DNA of 64,000 nt from Pararge aegeria (GCF_905163445.1 NC_053182.1:9734001-9798000); one strand, 5' to 3'; positions 46,611 to 56,665 are shown, counted from the stretch's first letter. Notes: generated by a model from the sequence alone, not told the origin. A program made the numbers and translations.

Positions 46611-47837
46611 TAAAGAAAATACAAAAAAAATACGCGATAACATTAAATTAATGGGACTTATCAGACACCCAAACGTATTAACAGCACATGACACAGTAAT
46701 ATTGACTAGTAATATGATTGAAATAACTGAACTCTATGCAAATCTCTAGTATATAAATATATTTTACACGAAATATACCAAATGAATCAAACGATGAATT
46801 TCACAATTGGCTAAAAACTCTTTACACAGCGCAGGCGTTTCAATGGTCATCGATATTACGAAAGTAATAAAAATAAAAATCTTTACGCCTGGTAACATTC
46901 AATCTCACGGGAGTGCAGTTCAGACACTCACGTATAAATCGCTTGTCGTATGAAACATGCCATTCCTGAATTTTATACAGATCTTACTCTGGGAATATAG
47001 TATCATAATAAAACTAATCGTAAAATCGTACATACGTATTAGAAGACTATAAGCAAATTAATGATAAATCAGTGATCGTACTTTTTTTTGTATAAAAGTA
47101 ATAGTAGGTAAGTAGTTTTTATTAAAATAATATTATATGTATGAACTCACTCTGAAACATTTGTAATACGAAAACTCACATCGAAATCTGACCAGGAGAT
47201 TTGAGTAAATTAATAAAGACACACAAACAACATGTGAAAAAGGGACAGGAACATGAATCTAACAATAAATACTGCAGCACTACAAGCTTTTGTGGATCCG
47301 GGCCTACTATGTTTTATTTTTTATTTATCCAGACTTATTTACTCTCTTATTATATTTATATATTGTTGGAGAAATAGTCAGAACACGTCATCGTGGAGGG
47401 GACAACGCGTAGTGGTGGTGTTAAAGACTATAAAAGGTGGTGCTCGCTTCATTCGAGAGAATCTTCGGGTACCGTCAACTAGTTTAAGGGGGACCCCTGT
47501 CCGTTTGGAAAGTCAACCTGCTCATTTTGTTTTTGTTGTAAATTAGATTTATGAATTGAATTTCTCTAAATTAGTAATCTGTTGAGTGTTTTATTAGTTC
47601 TGTGTAAACTCTTGCTTTAATTTCTTTTAAAAATGTATGTGTGTGTAGTCAAGATTGTTTTTTTTTATTAAGATTTTATCTCTGGTTCCTAAAAATATTC
47701 TTATTTTTCTGGGGTGTTGCTTAGAATTTTTACGTTCGTTGTATATTCTCTATATTCCACCAGGGGTCCAATGTGACATGGTTCCCAGTCTTATCACGGC
47801 ATCTAGCCTATTTATTGCAAGTGCCATGAACTTTGCA
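46611..47837. other. AT-rich stretch, no gene seen
   Basis: The plus frames 47253-47546 (97 codons) and 47655-47882 (75 codons, hydrophobic) have no recognisable domain. The latter runs into the SINE and element M at its end. Confidence 0.4.
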
Positions 47838-47873
47838 CACCAGTTTTCTTCTCCGTTTATGAGAGTGATATTT
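47838..47873 (-). mobile_element. SINE family B, left part, split by element M
   Basis: CAGTTTTCTTCTCCGTTTAT followed by GAGAGTGATATTT is the family B text that normally continues into the A-rich middle. It resumes at 48199 after element M, which shows that M landed inside an existing SINE. Confidence 0.6.
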
Positions 47874-48198
47874 ATTGGATAGAAGCAGGCGTAAATCCAT
47901 GATATATTATGAACATTAAGCTTAATTTGCTATAGTCCGCGAAAAGCAGGAGAATCTATATGGTGCTATTTATAATTTCTTCAATGCTTATACTACAGAC
48001 CAAACAGATCTCCGTCAATGTACCTCCTACGCACGTTTCGCTCCGAAACCGGAGCATCCTCAGGAGATGTTGACTTTACAAGGATTGGAGAAATTATAAA
48101 TCATATATAATTATTATTTTTATTATCATTGAAATTATAACTATAAACAGATTCTCCTGCTTTTCGCGGACTGTAGAAAATTAAGCTTAATTTTCATA
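47874..48198 (+). mobile_element. Palindromic element M, copy 2, with 12-bp target duplication
   Basis: The leader ATTGGATAGAAGCAGGCGTA is followed by the left arm (CATTAAGCTTAATTTGCTAT, AGTCCGCGAAAAGCAGGAGA). Then comes a roughly 120-bp interior (CTACGCACGTTTCGCTCCGA, GGAGCATCCTCAGGAGATG) not present in copy 1. The right arm is CAGATTCTCCTGCTTTTCGC then GGACTGTAGAAAATTAAGCT. Twelve-bp direct repeats AGAGTGATATTT lie at 47862-47873 and 48199-48210. Removing M restores continuous SINE family B text across the site. Confidence 0.88.
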
Positions 48199-48631
48199 AG
48201 AGTGATATTTTCTTGCTTAAATTAAAAACGTACATTTCTCCGAAAAGTTAAGGGTACGGGTATCGAACTAGGTTCCCCCCTTAAAGGCCTAGTGAAATAC
48301 CAGGCTATCACGGCACTAACGGTCGTGATATCATCTTTCAATAATTTGACTTGTTCATGTTTGACTATACGGGTATGATCAACATGAGCACAATTCATAC
48401 GACATGTTGACATTCATACAAGGCCCAAGAGAGTAAATACGCAACCCGTAACGGATTACCTAACTATGTGTGCCTTGTGTAAGTTACTTAGCTCATTTCG
48501 CATCAGGAATGTGGGAACACAAACATGCTCGGTATAGTACTTCAGCGATGTGTATACATAAGTTGGTTTTCTGTGACGGCAGCTCATGGAAATAGCGCAA
48601 ATTGAGCGAATCTTAGCAGTCTGTGCTTCAG
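47908..48631 (+). repeat. Direct repeat M-A, first copy
   Basis: This 724-bp segment recurs in the same orientation at 51255-51978 with a constant offset of 3347 bp and no gaps. It comprises most of element M plus segment A. The junction to segment B at its right edge carries two extra bases, AA, at 48632-48633. Confidence 0.93.
48199..48325 (-). mobile_element. SINE family B, head part (minus strand), first of three copies
   Basis: On the minus strand, GTGCCGTGATAGCCTGGTAT is A-box-like and CCTAGTTCGATACCCG is the B box, followed by CTTAACTTTTCGGAGAAATG. These are family B head landmarks. The 63-codon frame that recurs three times in this region (48222-48413 minus, 51040-51231 plus, 51569-51760 minus) is a chance frame through this SINE head, not a gene. 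Confidence 0.75.
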
Positions 48632-49316
48632 AAGAATGAAAACCAATCTATACCCGAAAAGACTGAACGTAGAATTTTTAACTTTTGAGAGCACCTATAA
48701 ACACAGTGTTGGTCAACCACCATCGTTGTAAACTCGACTCGCATGTAGTCTAAAAGCGAGTCGGTGGGAGCTGCGGGAAGCAAGCGGACTAAGACTTCTT
48801 GTTCTTTGACTACTGTAGCAGTGTATAAGGGAATCTTTTTTTATGTAAACTTACGTCTTAAATTTGTAATATTACAGATTGAGATAGTTTATATGGAAGT
48901 CTGTTAATATCCAGTTTATTTTCATGAAACTTGGTATTTTGGTTTTTCATTAAATAAGACACGTGTTTAAAAGTATTTGAAAATAATTCCCCGTATGGAT
49001 GATAGAAGATGAAAAAGTCTGGAAGTCCTTGAGTTTACAAAATTCGGTTTAATTAAAAATCGGTCGGGGTTTTAACGAAGTAATTTTATAATTATTTATC
49101 AGGCCCAGTTTATGCTGAACCAGGTCAATCTTCGCATGGACGAGCCAGCACTTGAATTGCCATGTTGTGTCATTTATTAATCGCGTCGTACAAAAGTAAT
49201 GAAGTGACCTGTATCCTGTCTGTAAAATATAAATAAATTAATGTTTATATTTGACAAACAGAATATCGGTCCCTACCTTTCTTCATTACCTACATTTTCA
49301 TTAATCGAATTTCTGT

Positions 49317-49460
49317 ATTGGAAGGCTTCGGTCGTGGCGAGTTATAACCGTATCGACAAAGCCTAGCTGCGAAGTGATTTTGCGTTCCGGTACGACACCG
49401 CTTGGAAACAGATTAATGGGTAATGGTTTCATATAACTACCATTACCCCTAACAGTGTTG
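49317..49460 (+). mobile_element. SINE family C fragment in the left palindrome arm
   Basis: GGAAGGCTTCGGTCGTGGCG, AGTTATAACCGTATCGACAA, GTGATTTTGCGTTCCGGTAC and GACACCGCTTGG follow family C order. The tRNA-like head and the A-rich tail are both missing. Confidence 0.65.
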
Positions 49461-49554
49461 TTCGTAAACTACCCGGTGATATTATGGAATTATAGAAAAA
49501 ATATATAAACATGTATAAAGAATTTATAAAAGCACATTTAATACATCGAGGTTA

Positions 49555-49806
49555 CTATACTATTGATGAATTTCTTAATGACAAGGTTGCCTGGAAACAA
49601 GCCGCTGCGCTTTCATCTCACACAAGATAGAACGAACATTGTTTAATTGTAAAACGATGTTAGAAAAGAGCAACTGCTGAGTTTCTTGCCGGCTTCTTCT
49701 CGGTGGAATCTGCCTTCCGAACCGGTGGTACAAACAGACCTACTTGACGTTTCAAAAATGCTTATATCTAGCCTACTTGAAATAAATAAATTTTGAATTT
49801 GAATTT
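49555..49806 (+). mobile_element. LINE 3'-tail in the left palindrome arm
   Basis: TTTCTTAATGACAAGGTTGC, CATCTCACACAAGATAGAAC, CTGCTGAGTTTCTTGCCGGC, TTCTTCTCGGTGGAATCTGC, CTTCCGAACCGGTGGTAC and CTACTTGAAATAAATAAATT end in a TTTGAATTTGAATTTTG-type tail. It is 5' truncated, as is usual for target-primed reverse transcription. The mirrored copy is at 52994-53245. Confidence 0.8.
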
Positions 49807-49829
49807 TGAACTTAAAAATTGTGTTTATG

Positions 49830-49990
49830 AATTGTCATCAGTGTCTCTTACCGGGCGCTTTATCTCATAAGATAGGGATTTAGAGCGAACACCTCCCACG
49901 CTTATACAATGCAGGTTGACGGACTCACCGAGGCACGGAGATGGATCAACGCCAACTTGCTAACTCCGGGCATGTACTGAGATTTTCTTA
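49830..49990. repeat. Possible dispersed repeat in the left arm
   Basis: GCAGGTTGACGGACTCACCG, AGGCACGGAGATGGATCAAC and GCTAACTCCGGGCATGTACT resemble a lepidopteran repeat I have seen elsewhere. The only other copy in the window is the mirror image in the right arm (about 52810-52970), so it cannot be confirmed here. Confidence 0.35.
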
Positions 49991-51260
49991 ATAGAAAAAC
50001 CCTATACCTGATCCAGTAATCGATCCAGCACTCAATTATTCCAACTAATACACTAAAGAGGCAGTGTTAAGATGAGTTTTCAAACGATTTCAGATAGACG
50101 GCGGACTTTACTTTATACCCACTGGTAAACTTCAAAGAAATTAACGGCTCACCCACTTTCGCTTATAGCATTACCCCCGATGTTAATAATCAATCTAATC
50201 CGAAGTCTTCAGATGGAAGATTTAATTTAGTGGTGCTATCTCTATCAATAGGGAAGAGAAGGATAAGGTTACTATATTCAATCTGCCATCTAAAGTTTTC
50301 GGTTTAGATTGGTAAATACCGACATTGTCTCGACCGTGTCCCGCTAACATATTGAATCTATATAGGTTTCTTCCTACTGAGGCAAGTAAGGGTAAGGGTT
50401 GCTTTACCTGAAACTACCGAACGATTGCTCCGTATAGCCGGCTTTGTCGCACCTCTGTATGACTATCTTAACTCTATGGTAAAACTTATGCCAAATAAAA
50501 AAAACGTAATTTTCAAGTTCGAATGCGATTTTGGTAATGATAACTGAATTCATACATTAGGAACTTGTACATTCAAGAAATTCATACATTCCTCCACCGG
50601 AACTTCAGGGAAGCGAGACAAAAAATAGATTTATTTATTTTTATATTTATGTATCGTATTTTATGTGTTTTATATGGGCCTAGCTGTCTGAATGAAATAA
50701 AGACATACATGACTGTATGAAAATGTCTATGTAGAGATAAACACCGACTTAAATTAATTAAGTTTACCCCTGGATTGTACGGAACACGGTATGATTGGGT
50801 TATATTGCACTGCAGTGTAAACTGAAGCACAGACTGCTAAGATTCGCTCAATTTGCGCTATTTCCATGAGCTGCCGTCACAGAAAACCAACTTATGTATA
50901 CACATCGCTGAAGTACTATACCGAGCATGTTTGTGTTCCCACATTCCTGATGCGAAATGAGCTAAGTAACTTACACAAGGCACACATAGTTAGGTAATCC
51001 GTTACGGGTTGCGTATTTACTCTCTTGGGCCTTGTATGAATGTCAACATGTCGTATGAATTGTGCTCATGTTGATCATACCCGTATAGTCAAACATGAAC
51101 AAGTCAAATTATTGAAAGATGATATCACGACCGTTAGTGCCGTGATAGCCTGGTATTTCACTAGGCCTTTAAGGGGGGAACCTAGTTCGATACCCGTACC
51201 CTTAACTTTTCGGAGAAATGTACGTTTTTAATTTAAGCAAGAAAATATCACTCTTATGAA

Positions 51261-51545
51261 AATTAAGCTTAATTTGCTATAGTCCGCGAAAAGCAGGAGA
51301 ATCTATATGGTGCTATTTATAATTTCTTCAATGCTTATACTACAGACCAAACAGATCTCCGTCAATGTACCTCCTACGCACGTTTCGCTCCGAAACCGGA
51401 GCATCCTCAGGAGATGTTGACTTTACAAGGATTGGAGAAATTATAAATCATATATAATTATTATTTTTATTATCATTGAAATTATAACTATAAACAGATT
51501 CTCCTGCTTTTCGCGGACTGTAGAAAATTAAGCTTAATTTTCATA
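51261..51545 (+). mobile_element. Palindromic element M, copy 3, at the palindrome apex
   Basis: It has the same interior as copy 2 (GTTTCGCTCCGAAACCGGAG, CATCCTCAGGAGATGTTGAC) but no leader and no target duplication of its own. Its two inverted ends form the innermost part of the large palindrome and its unpaired interior (51301-51499) is the loop. Confidence 0.88.
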
Positions 51546-51589
51546 AGAGTGATATTTTCTTGCTTAAATTAAAAACGTACATTTCTCCG

Positions 51590-51669
51590 AAAAGTTAAGG
51601 GTACGGGTATCGAACTAGGTTCCCCCCTTAAAGGCCTAGTGAAATACCAGGCTATCACGGCACTAACGG
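51590..51669 (-). mobile_element. SINE family B head, third copy
   Basis: Copy of the 48199-48325 SINE head carried by segment A; a reversed copy lies at 51131-51210 in segment A'. Confidence 0.75.
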
Positions 51670-52993
51670 TCGTGATATCATCTTTCAATAATTTGACTTG
51701 TTCATGTTTGACTATACGGGTATGATCAACATGAGCACAATTCATACGACATGTTGACATTCATACAAGGCCCAAGAGAGTAAATACGCAACCCGTAACG
51801 GATTACCTAACTATGTGTGCCTTGTGTAAGTTACTTAGCTCATTTCGCATCAGGAATGTGGGAACACAAACATGCTCGGTATAGTACTTCAGCGATGTGT
51901 ATACATAAGTTGGTTTTCTGTGACGGCAGCTCATGGAAATAGCGCAAATTGAGCGAATCTTAGCAGTCTGTGCTTCAGTTTACACTGCAGTGCAATATAA
52001 CCCAATCATACCGTGTTCCGTACAATCCAGGGGTAAACTTAATTAATTTAAGTCGGTGTTTATCTCTACATAGACATTTTCATACAGTCATGTATGTCTT
52101 TATTTCATTCAGACAGCTAGGCCCATATAAAACACATAAAATACGATACATAAATATAAAAATAAATAAATCTATTTTTTGTCTCGCTTCCCTGAAGTTC
52201 CGGTGGAGGAATGTATGAATTTCTTGAATGTACAAGTTCCTAATGTATGAATTCAGTTATCATTACCAAAATCGCATTCGAACTTGAAAATTACGTTTTT
52301 TTTATTTGGCATAAGTTTTACCATAGAGTTAAGATAGTCATACAGAGGTGCGACAAAGCCGGCTATACGGAGCAATCGTTCGGTAGTTTCAGGTAAAGCA
52401 ACCCTTACCCTTACTTGCCTCAGTAGGAAGAAACCTATATAGATTCAATATGTTAGCGGGACACGGTCGAGACAATGTCGGTATTTACCAATCTAAACCG
52501 AAAACTTTAGATGGCAGATTGAATATAGTAACCTTATCCTTCTCTTCCCTATTGATAGAGATAGCACCACTAAATTAAATCTTCCATCTGAAGACTTCGG
52601 ATTAGATTGATTATTAACATCGGGGGTAATGCTATAAGCGAAAGTGGGTGAGCCGTTAATTTCTTTGAAGTTTACCAGTGGGTATAAAGTAAAGTCCGCC
52701 GTCTATCTGAAATCGTTTGAAAACTCATCTTAACACTGCCTCTTTAGTGTATTAGTTGGAATAATTGAGTGCTGGATCGATTACTGGATCAGGTATAGGG
52801 TTTTTCTATTAAGAAAATCTCAGTACATGCCCGGAGTTAGCAAGTTGGCGTTGATCCATCTCCGTGCCTCGGTGAGTCCGTCAACCTGCATTGTATAAGC
52901 GTGGGAGGTGTTCGCTCTAAATCCCTATCTTATGAGATAAAGCGCCCGGTAAGAGACACTGATGACAATTCATAAACACAATTTTTAAGTTCA

Positions 52994-53245
52994 AAATTCA
53001 AATTCAAAATTTATTTATTTCAAGTAGGCTAGATATAAGCATTTTTGAAACGTCAAGTAGGTCTGTTTGTACCACCGGTTCGGAAGGCAGATTCCACCGA
53101 GAAGAAGCCGGCAAGAAACTCAGCAGTTGCTCTTTTCTAACATCGTTTTACAATTAAACAATGTTCGTTCTATCTTGTGTGAGATGAAAGCGCAGCGGCT
53201 TGTTTCCAGGCAACCTTGTCATTAAGAAATTCATCAATAGTATAG
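52994..53245 (-). mobile_element. LINE 3'-tail in the right palindrome arm
   Basis: Exact mirror of 49555-49806 (begins TTCAAATTCAAAATTTATTT). Confidence 0.8.
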
Positions 53246-53339
53246 TAACCTCGATGTATTAAATGTGCTTTTATAAATTCTTTATACATGTTTATATATT
53301 TTTTCTATAATTCCATAATATCACCGGGTAGTTTACGAA

Positions 53340-53483
53340 CAACACTGTTAGGGGTAATGGTAGTTATATGAAACCATTACCCATTAATCTGTTTCCAAGC
53401 GGTGTCGTACCGGAACGCAAAATCACTTCGCAGCTAGGCTTTGTCGATACGGTTATAACTCGCCACGACCGAAGCCTTCCAAT
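53340..53483 (-). mobile_element. SINE family C fragment in the right palindrome arm
   Basis: Exact mirror of 49317-49460. Confidence 0.65.
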
Positions 53484-54249
53484 ACAGAAATTCGATTAAT
53501 GAAAATGTAGGTAATGAAGAAAGGTAGGGACCGATATTCTGTTTGTCAAATATAAACATTAATTTATTTATATTTTACAGACAGGATACAGGTCACTTCA
53601 TTACTTTTGTACGACGCGATTAATAAATGACACAACATGGCAATTCAAGTGCTGGCTCGTCCATGCGAAGATTGACCTGGTTCAGCATAAACTGGGCCTG
53701 ATAAATAATTATAAAATTACTTCGTTAAAACCCCGACCGATTTTTAATTAAACCGAATTTTGTAAACTCAAGGACTTCCAGACTTTTTCATCTTCTATCA
53801 TCCATACGGGGAATTATTTTCAAATACTTTTAAACACGTGTCTTATTTAATGAAAAACCAAAATACCAAGTTTCATGAAAATAAACTGGATATTAACAGA
53901 CTTCCATATAAACTATCTCAATCTGTAATATTACAAATTTAAGACGTAAGTTTACATAAAAAAAGATTCCCTTATACACTGCTACAGTAGTCAAAGAACA
54001 AGAAGTCTTAGTCCGCTTGCTTCCCGCAGCTCCCACCGACTCGCTTTTAGACTACATGCGAGTCGAGTTTACAACGATGGTGGTTGACCAACACTGTGTT
54101 TATAGGTGCTCTCAAAAGTTAAAAATTCTACGTTCAGTCTTTTCGGGTATAGATTGGTTTTCATTCAGTTGGGACAAAGTCTTATAAAGTTAAAGAATAT
54201 AAAATAGCTACCATTAATATCGTTATATCGCATTTAATATAAATGTTCT

Positions 54250-54512
54250 GAACGAATTCGCAAAGGAAGGAAGGTAGCGCGGTCCGAAGAGAGTTGCAAC
54301 AATCATCTGCTCGGCTGCATTACCGATGGCTCACTGCAGCCCGGCCTTTGTGTACTCATTCGAATGCCGCTCATATCGTTGTAGCAGCCGCTACGTATCC
54401 AATGGCGTAACAACTCTCCATATTAAAGGCCCAAATTGCAGTGTAATGTATTCAAAACGTGTCTCGCCCACGCCGCAATAACTGGCCGAAACAATACCAT
54501 CACTTATTAAAG
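54250..54512 (+). repeat. Duplicated segment D, copy 1
   Basis: About 263 bp shared with 57367-57630 in the same order and orientation: GAACGAATT, AGCGCGGTC, CAATCATCTGCTC, TACTCATTCGAATGCCGCTC, GGCGTAACAACTCTCCATAT, TAAAGGCCC and ACTGGCCGAAACAATACCAT. It is GC-richer than its surroundings, and no TSD, TIR, tail or reading frame suggests a transposon. Confidence 0.85.
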
Positions 54513-54699
54513 ACTATATCACAGTGGAGGAGTGCGTGGCCTATTTACGACGACGTTCATCAATCGATTGAGCTGGTTAAGCAACGTTGACTCAAATGTC
54601 TCATTAAACTCAAATGGTTAAAGATACAACGTGTAATTTAGATCGAACGTTAAGCCAAGCTCAGTCCCCACCATAACAACAAGCACCTTTTTTTTTGTT

Positions 54700-55140
54700 T
54701 ACGGGGGAAATCTTCAACAATCATGTTGAAGAGACCTCAGGGAAGATCGGGCTATGTGTTTTTTCGGCACATATCTGGGAGGCTTGTGCAACTCATAAAG
54801 AGTTCGTCCCGGGAGAAAATAATCCCGCTAACCTATTGTGTACGGCAAGCTGCTCTCTTCTCGGGGTCGTATTAAAAGATGGTAAACGGCAAGAGCCCAA
54901 CTCTGTCCGACACGACACTATTCCCTTCATCTGGGACTATAGATCAGACGGAGTTGGGCGGTTGTTGACATCAACCCGTCTCGGTCGTCTCCGAGCAGGG
55001 TCGGCTCTCTTTCAATCACTCTCGTCAGCTTCGTTCTTAACCATGACCGTCTCGCAGAAAATGACCATCGCCCTCCATGCTTCATCCTCCGCCGGCATTG
55101 TCGCTACTACCGCTGAGTGAGAAAGGTCACTCCCAACGTG
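54700..55140 (-). pseudogene. R1-type LINE ORF2 C-terminus and 3' UTR (broken, 5' truncated)
   Basis: Reading the minus strand from 55140, the translation includes SAVVATMPAEDEAWRAMVIF then CETVMVKNEADESD, a stop, KRADPARRRPRRVDVNNRPT and PSDL before the final stop near 54940. The pattern (acidic run, AW--M--FCE-VM--KE, a basic RRR-RR stretch, short end) matches the C-terminal tails of R1-clade non-LTR retrotransposon ORF2 proteins, which follow the reverse transcriptase. The in-frame stop and missing upstream polymerase show a dead, 5' truncated copy; the remaining bases to about 54700 are probably its 3' UTR. The 141-codon plus frame at 54695-55120 is the shadow of this remnant, although it is the longest open frame in the window. 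Confidence 0.65.
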
Positions 55141-55326
55141 GCTGACTACGACATGACGCTCTGTGTAATCATATTAAATAGCACCTAATAATTTATTATC
55201 GCTGCCAGAGAAAGCCTATAGTAAGCAGAGAGACTTTAATTGGCTGATGACGATAATATTACTGTAGTCATAAACTCTCAAAAATGCATGTAATGTACGT
55301 TACTGGAACGTTTATATTCATTATCA

Positions 55327-55622
55327 TCATATCAACTCATTACCGGTCACAACAGGGACAGGATCTCCTCCCACGGGGGTTAAGGCGTAGTACTGCGGCG
55401 TACCACCGCGCTCGCCTAGTTCAGATTGGACTTGCGGTGGACTTCACACACCTTTACGAACATTGAGGAGAACTCTCAGGTTTCCCCACGATATTTTCCT
55501 TCGCCACAGAAGCAAATGATATTTTAATAGCTAAAAAAAGCACATAAATCAGAAAAGTTAGAGATGGTGCTGCGTTTCGAACTCGCCCCACTCGTACTAC
55601 CAACTGGGCTATCACCGCTTCT
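55327..55622 (-). mobile_element. tRNA-derived SINE, family B (full length)
   Basis: On the minus strand the head is GGTGATAGCCCAGTTGGTAG (a clear A box), followed by the B box GCGAGTTCGAAACGC. The body has CTCTAACTTTTCTGATTTAT, GCGAAGGAAAATATCGTGGG, CTGAGAGTTCTCCTCAATG and AGGAGATCCTGTCCCTGTTG, and the end is GTAATGAGTTGATATGATGA. It provides the reference for the poorer copies at 5999, 19457, 45521 and 48199. The 60-codon plus frame at 55284-55466 is chance. Confidence 0.85.
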
Positions 55623-55819
55623 TACTTTAATATTAGCTTAAGTTATTATTGCCAGTATTACATTATTTTTATTTCTACATGTGTGACACAGCCACGAAGT
55701 GGTTTAATCCTTAAAATGATTCTGACAGCTTAAATTTGATGAAAAATGTTTTGTAAACACACAGATTCTAGTGCTATTGCTACTTCTTATGAAATCACAA
55801 CCCCGATATGGAAATGTAC

Positions 55820-55993
55820 CAATATTATAAATGCAAAAGTTTGAATGGATGTTTGTTACTCAATCACGCCAAAATGTAGATCATAGTCTGTAATAGCACA
55901 TAGGCTAATTTTTATCATGTAAAAACTAACGGTTTCCGCGGGATTTGTAAAAACGCTTAGTAAACGTGGACGAAGTCGCGGCCTCTTAGCTAT
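55820..55993 (+). mobile_element. Short Helitron-like element
   Basis: ACCAATATTATAAATGCAAA plus AGTTTGAATGGATGTTTGTT at the left and AAACGTGGACGAAGTCGCGG then CCTCTTAGCTAT at the right. The ends are recognisable but both terminal motifs are mutated, and the interior is deleted. Confidence 0.6.
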
Positions 55994-56428
55994 TCAGTCC
56001 TGTACATGATTGAAGCATTCTCGTCAACATAGACTTATATTTCAACCTACAAATCACAAACTCGATTCGCAAAAATATTCATGACACTACCAAAAAATAC
56101 TACTGGTTCAGTCGTCATGGAAATCCCCCGGAGGTAGAACTTACATGAGTTTCAGTTTGGAAGTGTGAAAATTAATTCAAACTTCGTTTTCCTACTACCT
56201 ATTCCTACATCACACCATCCCATGGGTCACTGGGTGAAGTAATAACTGCATTACTAGGTTACGTAAGGTGCAACAGGAAACATGCTAATAAACCAAGGGC
56301 CCTATTCGCTTTGACATTCACTAGTGACATCAAACTAGAAAGTTTCTGTACGAGGATGTTTATGTGTATGTGTTCTGTTTACCTCTTATATTTATTGCAC
56401 TTTATTTACATCTTCGCAGCTGTAAAAT

Positions 56429-56665
56429 TCCTTACTAATATTATAAATACGAAAGTATGTTTATTTACTTGCAATGTTGTTTGCTTGTCGCTCCTTCACG
56501 TCCCAATAAAGGCAACTTGATATTTGGCATGCAGTTAGTTGAAATTATGGAGAGTAAGTACGCTAGCTAATGGCAATACACTGTGATTTCGTAATTGATA
56601 CTTAAATGATATCTATGTAAACGTGTGTATTATGCAAATAAAGATCTATCTATCTATCTATAATT
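56429..56665 (+). mobile_element. Helitron-like 5' fragment followed by a retroposon-type tail
   Basis: TCCTTACTAATATTATAAAT plus ACGAAAGTATGTTTATT opens like the Helitron family, with cue phrases TCACGTCCCAATAAAGG and GCAGTTAGTTGAAATTATGG. From about 56615 the text GTGTGTATTATGCAAATAAA ends in a (CTAT)n microsatellite (56646-56661), which looks like a LINE tail joined to the fragment. Confidence 0.5.

Larger units (their letters stand above)
48634..51300 (+). repeat. Left arm of a 2.67-kb-arm palindrome (segments B and A')
   Basis: Every position x here pairs with 102800 minus x in 51500-54166. Sampled stretches (49081-49140, 50281-50310, both junction regions, and the two recurrent open frames) match exactly with no indel. 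Differences appear only in the innermost bases, which are the two unlike ends of element M. The arm contains a SINE family C fragment, a LINE tail and unique sequence, so the whole block was copied as DNA rather than being one transposon. Confidence 0.95.
51255..51978 (+). repeat. Direct repeat M-A, second copy
   Basis: Identical in layout to 47908-48631 at offset 3347. Its extreme left bases (to 51261) follow the reversed right end of M instead of the left end, making this copy of M chimeric at its left terminus. Confidence 0.93.
51500..54166 (-). repeat. Right arm of the palindrome (segments A and B')
   Basis: Mirror image of 48634-51300. The right edge at 54166 (TTTTCATTC then AGTTGGGACA) is the point where the mirrored text stops. 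The left arm's outer edge instead shows CTTCAG-AA-GAATGAAAACC. Confidence 0.95.

Noticed and set aside
48222..48413. A 63-codon frame repeated identically three times (also 51040-51231 and 51569-51760), which looks like a small conserved gene family.
   Set aside because: The copies are identical because the DNA block was recently copied, and the frame runs through a reversed SINE head (B box GTTCGATACCC on the opposite strand). There is no evidence of coding selection.
50582..50830. An 82-codon frame present twice in mirror image (also 51970-52218).
   Set aside because: Same reason: both lie in the palindrome arms, so the repetition is not evidence of conservation, and no domain is recognisable.
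51301..51499. The palindrome loop as an unrelated unique spacer.
   Set aside because: It is the interior of element M, also present at 47954-48152, so the apex is a transposon copy and not unique DNA.
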